Below, in pieces: positions 32,777-33,605 of a stretch of DNA of 33,605 nucleotides. The translations under genes and the position numbers were made by a program. The notes under the pieces were generated by a model. It had not been told where the DNA came from. It was given only the letters and a program-made list of their open reading frames with translations, and made no database searches. The DNA is taken from positions 1 through 33,605 of the forward strand of contig DUEZ01000048.1 of assembly GCA_011174825.1 (NCBI GenBank), given 5' to 3'. Every line of letters starts with the position of its first letter. Within the stretch, counting starts at the first letter, position 1. This DNA is from Anaerolineae bacterium (lineage in GTDB: Bacteria > Chloroflexota > Anaerolineae > Anaerolineales > E44-bin32).

Positions 32777-33601
32777 ATGACTAAACTAACAGATACACAA
32801 GAAATACCCTGTAGAACCCCTCGGCAGAGATGGTCCCCACTCCAGCTCGTGCTAGTAACTTGGCGGAGCTTGGTAACGATCTTTCGCACCCCGGAAGCTC
32901 TATTGCCTCCGATCGCGATCAGTGTCTTCTTTCTAATCATCTACGATTCGACCCTCGGCAAAGCATCCGGTTTCATCCCCAATATTGGCAGCAACAGCTA
33001 TCTAGGCTTCATCCTGCCACTTTCCATTGTCAGTTCATCTTTATCTGGAGCGGGTATCGCTGCCCAGAATCTCGTTCGGGACATCGAAAGCGGCTACTTC
33101 GACAAACTGCTGCTGACGCCCATAAGCAGGGCAACATTGCTGATAGCTCCGATCCTGGCAGGTGCGTTCATTCTGGGACTGCAAGCATCGATCGTTGTGG
33201 GTATCGGCTTGCTTATGGGTTTGGAGTCAGCCACTGGTTTCCTTGGATTGTTAGCCGTCATAGGTCTGGCGATCTTGTTAGGCACGGGGTTTGCCGGTTT
33301 CACGGTCTCGGCCGCACTAGGAAGTGGTAGTGCAGCCGCAACCCAAGGCGCCAGCTTCATCTTCTTCCCGCTGACCTTCCTGGCGCCCACCTTCGTTCCC
33401 CTCGATCTGCTCGATGGTTGGCTAAAGACCGCCGCTCGAATCAATCCCATCACCTACGTGCTGGAAGCAATGCGTGGAGTAATCAATCAAGGCTGGGATG
33501 GATCAACAATGTGGCAAGGTGTGCTGGCCTGTCTGCTCTTAGCTGGAGCGATGTATGCGTTGGCCGTCTTTGCGTTACGTGTACGCACGCGGCGCAGCTG
33601 A
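32777..33601 (+). CDS. DrrB-like ABC-2 transporter permease
   Basis: 274 residues with six predicted membrane helices: LLPPIAISVFFLIIY, FILPLSIVSSSLSG, IAPILAGAFILGLQASIVVG, LGLLAVIGLAILLGTGFAG, FIFFPLTFLAPTFV and GVLACLLLAGAMYALAVFAL. The segment VRDIESGYFDKLLLTPISRATLLIA between helices two and three is the ABC-2/DrrB coupling motif. ATG 32777 is chosen with AAAAGG nine bases upstream. GTG 32744 directly after the drrA-like stop is also possible. It forms the membrane part of a half-transporter pair with the upstream ATPase. It ends 4 bp before the window edge. Confidence 0.9.
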   Translation: MTKLTDTQEIPCRTPRQRWSPLQLVLVTWRSLVTIFRTPEALLPPIAISVFFLIIYDSTLGKASGFIPNIGSNSYLGFILPLSIVSSSLSGAGIAAQNLVRDIESGYFDKLLLTPISRATLLIAPILAGAFILGLQASIVVGIGLLMGLESATGFLGLLAVIGLAILLGTGFAGFTVSAALGSGSAAATQGASFIFFPLTFLAPTFVPLDLLDGWLKTAARINPITYVLEAMRGVINQGWDGSTMWQGVLACLLLAGAMYALAVFALRVRTRRS

Positions 33602-33605
33602 GCAA

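Overview
The window looks like a chromosomal segment of a Chloroflexota bacterium (Anaerolineae-like), probably from a metagenome assembly. This placement is an inference. It rests on the gene mix (BFN-type nuclease next to dnaB, a DnaD/DnaC-type primosome, psuK-psuG, AidB-like acyl-CoA dehydrogenase, repeat-type FAS1 lipoprotein, DrrAB-like exporters), the intermediate GC, mostly strong GGAGG-type ribosome binding sites, and intergenic inverted repeats of a kind I associate with this phylum. No rRNA gene, IS element, phage module or CRISPR array is visible.

Layout. 1-3.7 kb: the N-terminal part of a DUF885-type lipoprotein (minus), a GNAT acetyltransferase (plus), repeat-rich spacer, an AidB-like acyl-CoA dehydrogenase and a Roadblock/LC7 protein (both minus). 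3.9-8.9 kb: a tightly overlapping plus-strand operon of two membrane proteins with SPFH/band-7-like soluble parts, followed by the pseudouridine pair psuK-psuG. 8.9-11.0 kb: an ADP-forming acyl-CoA synthetase (minus), convergent with psuG. 11.4-15.8 kb: a DNA-replication cassette (BFN nuclease, dnaB, DnaD-domain protein, a DnaC/DnaI-type loader with two tandem AAA+ modules), then tRNA-Glu(UUC). 16-20.6 kb: an unknown Cys-motif protein, an EamA transporter, an eight-helix membrane protein, and a divergent Crp/Fnr regulator with candidate operators. 20.8-25.8 kb: a five-gene ABC-2 exporter operon (minus) preceded by a regulator that fuses a degenerate ABC ATPase to a LytTR DNA-binding domain. 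26.1-27.4 kb: an MFS transporter. 27.8-33.6 kb: a three-domain FAS1 lipoprotein (minus) divergent from a CarH-like B12-dependent photoreceptor/repressor (plus), followed by a TIGR01777-type SDR epimerase and a DrrA/DrrB ABC exporter.

How the genes work together. The most striking unit is the FAS1/CarH divergon at 29.1-29.4 kb. Two near-consensus sigma70 promoters fire in opposite directions from a 77-bp core, and TTGACA motifs lie there at 11-bp spacing. The regulator keeps the W-x9-EH and E-x-H cobalamin signatures of CarH, so light and adenosylcobalamin may control a surface adhesion protein as well as the regulator's own operon. The second unit of interest is the replication cassette, in which the helicase loader is internally duplicated and its second module has lost the sensor-1 Asn. 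The third is the LytTR-ABC fusion sitting immediately upstream of the exporter operon; its terminator directly abuts the operon's promoter.
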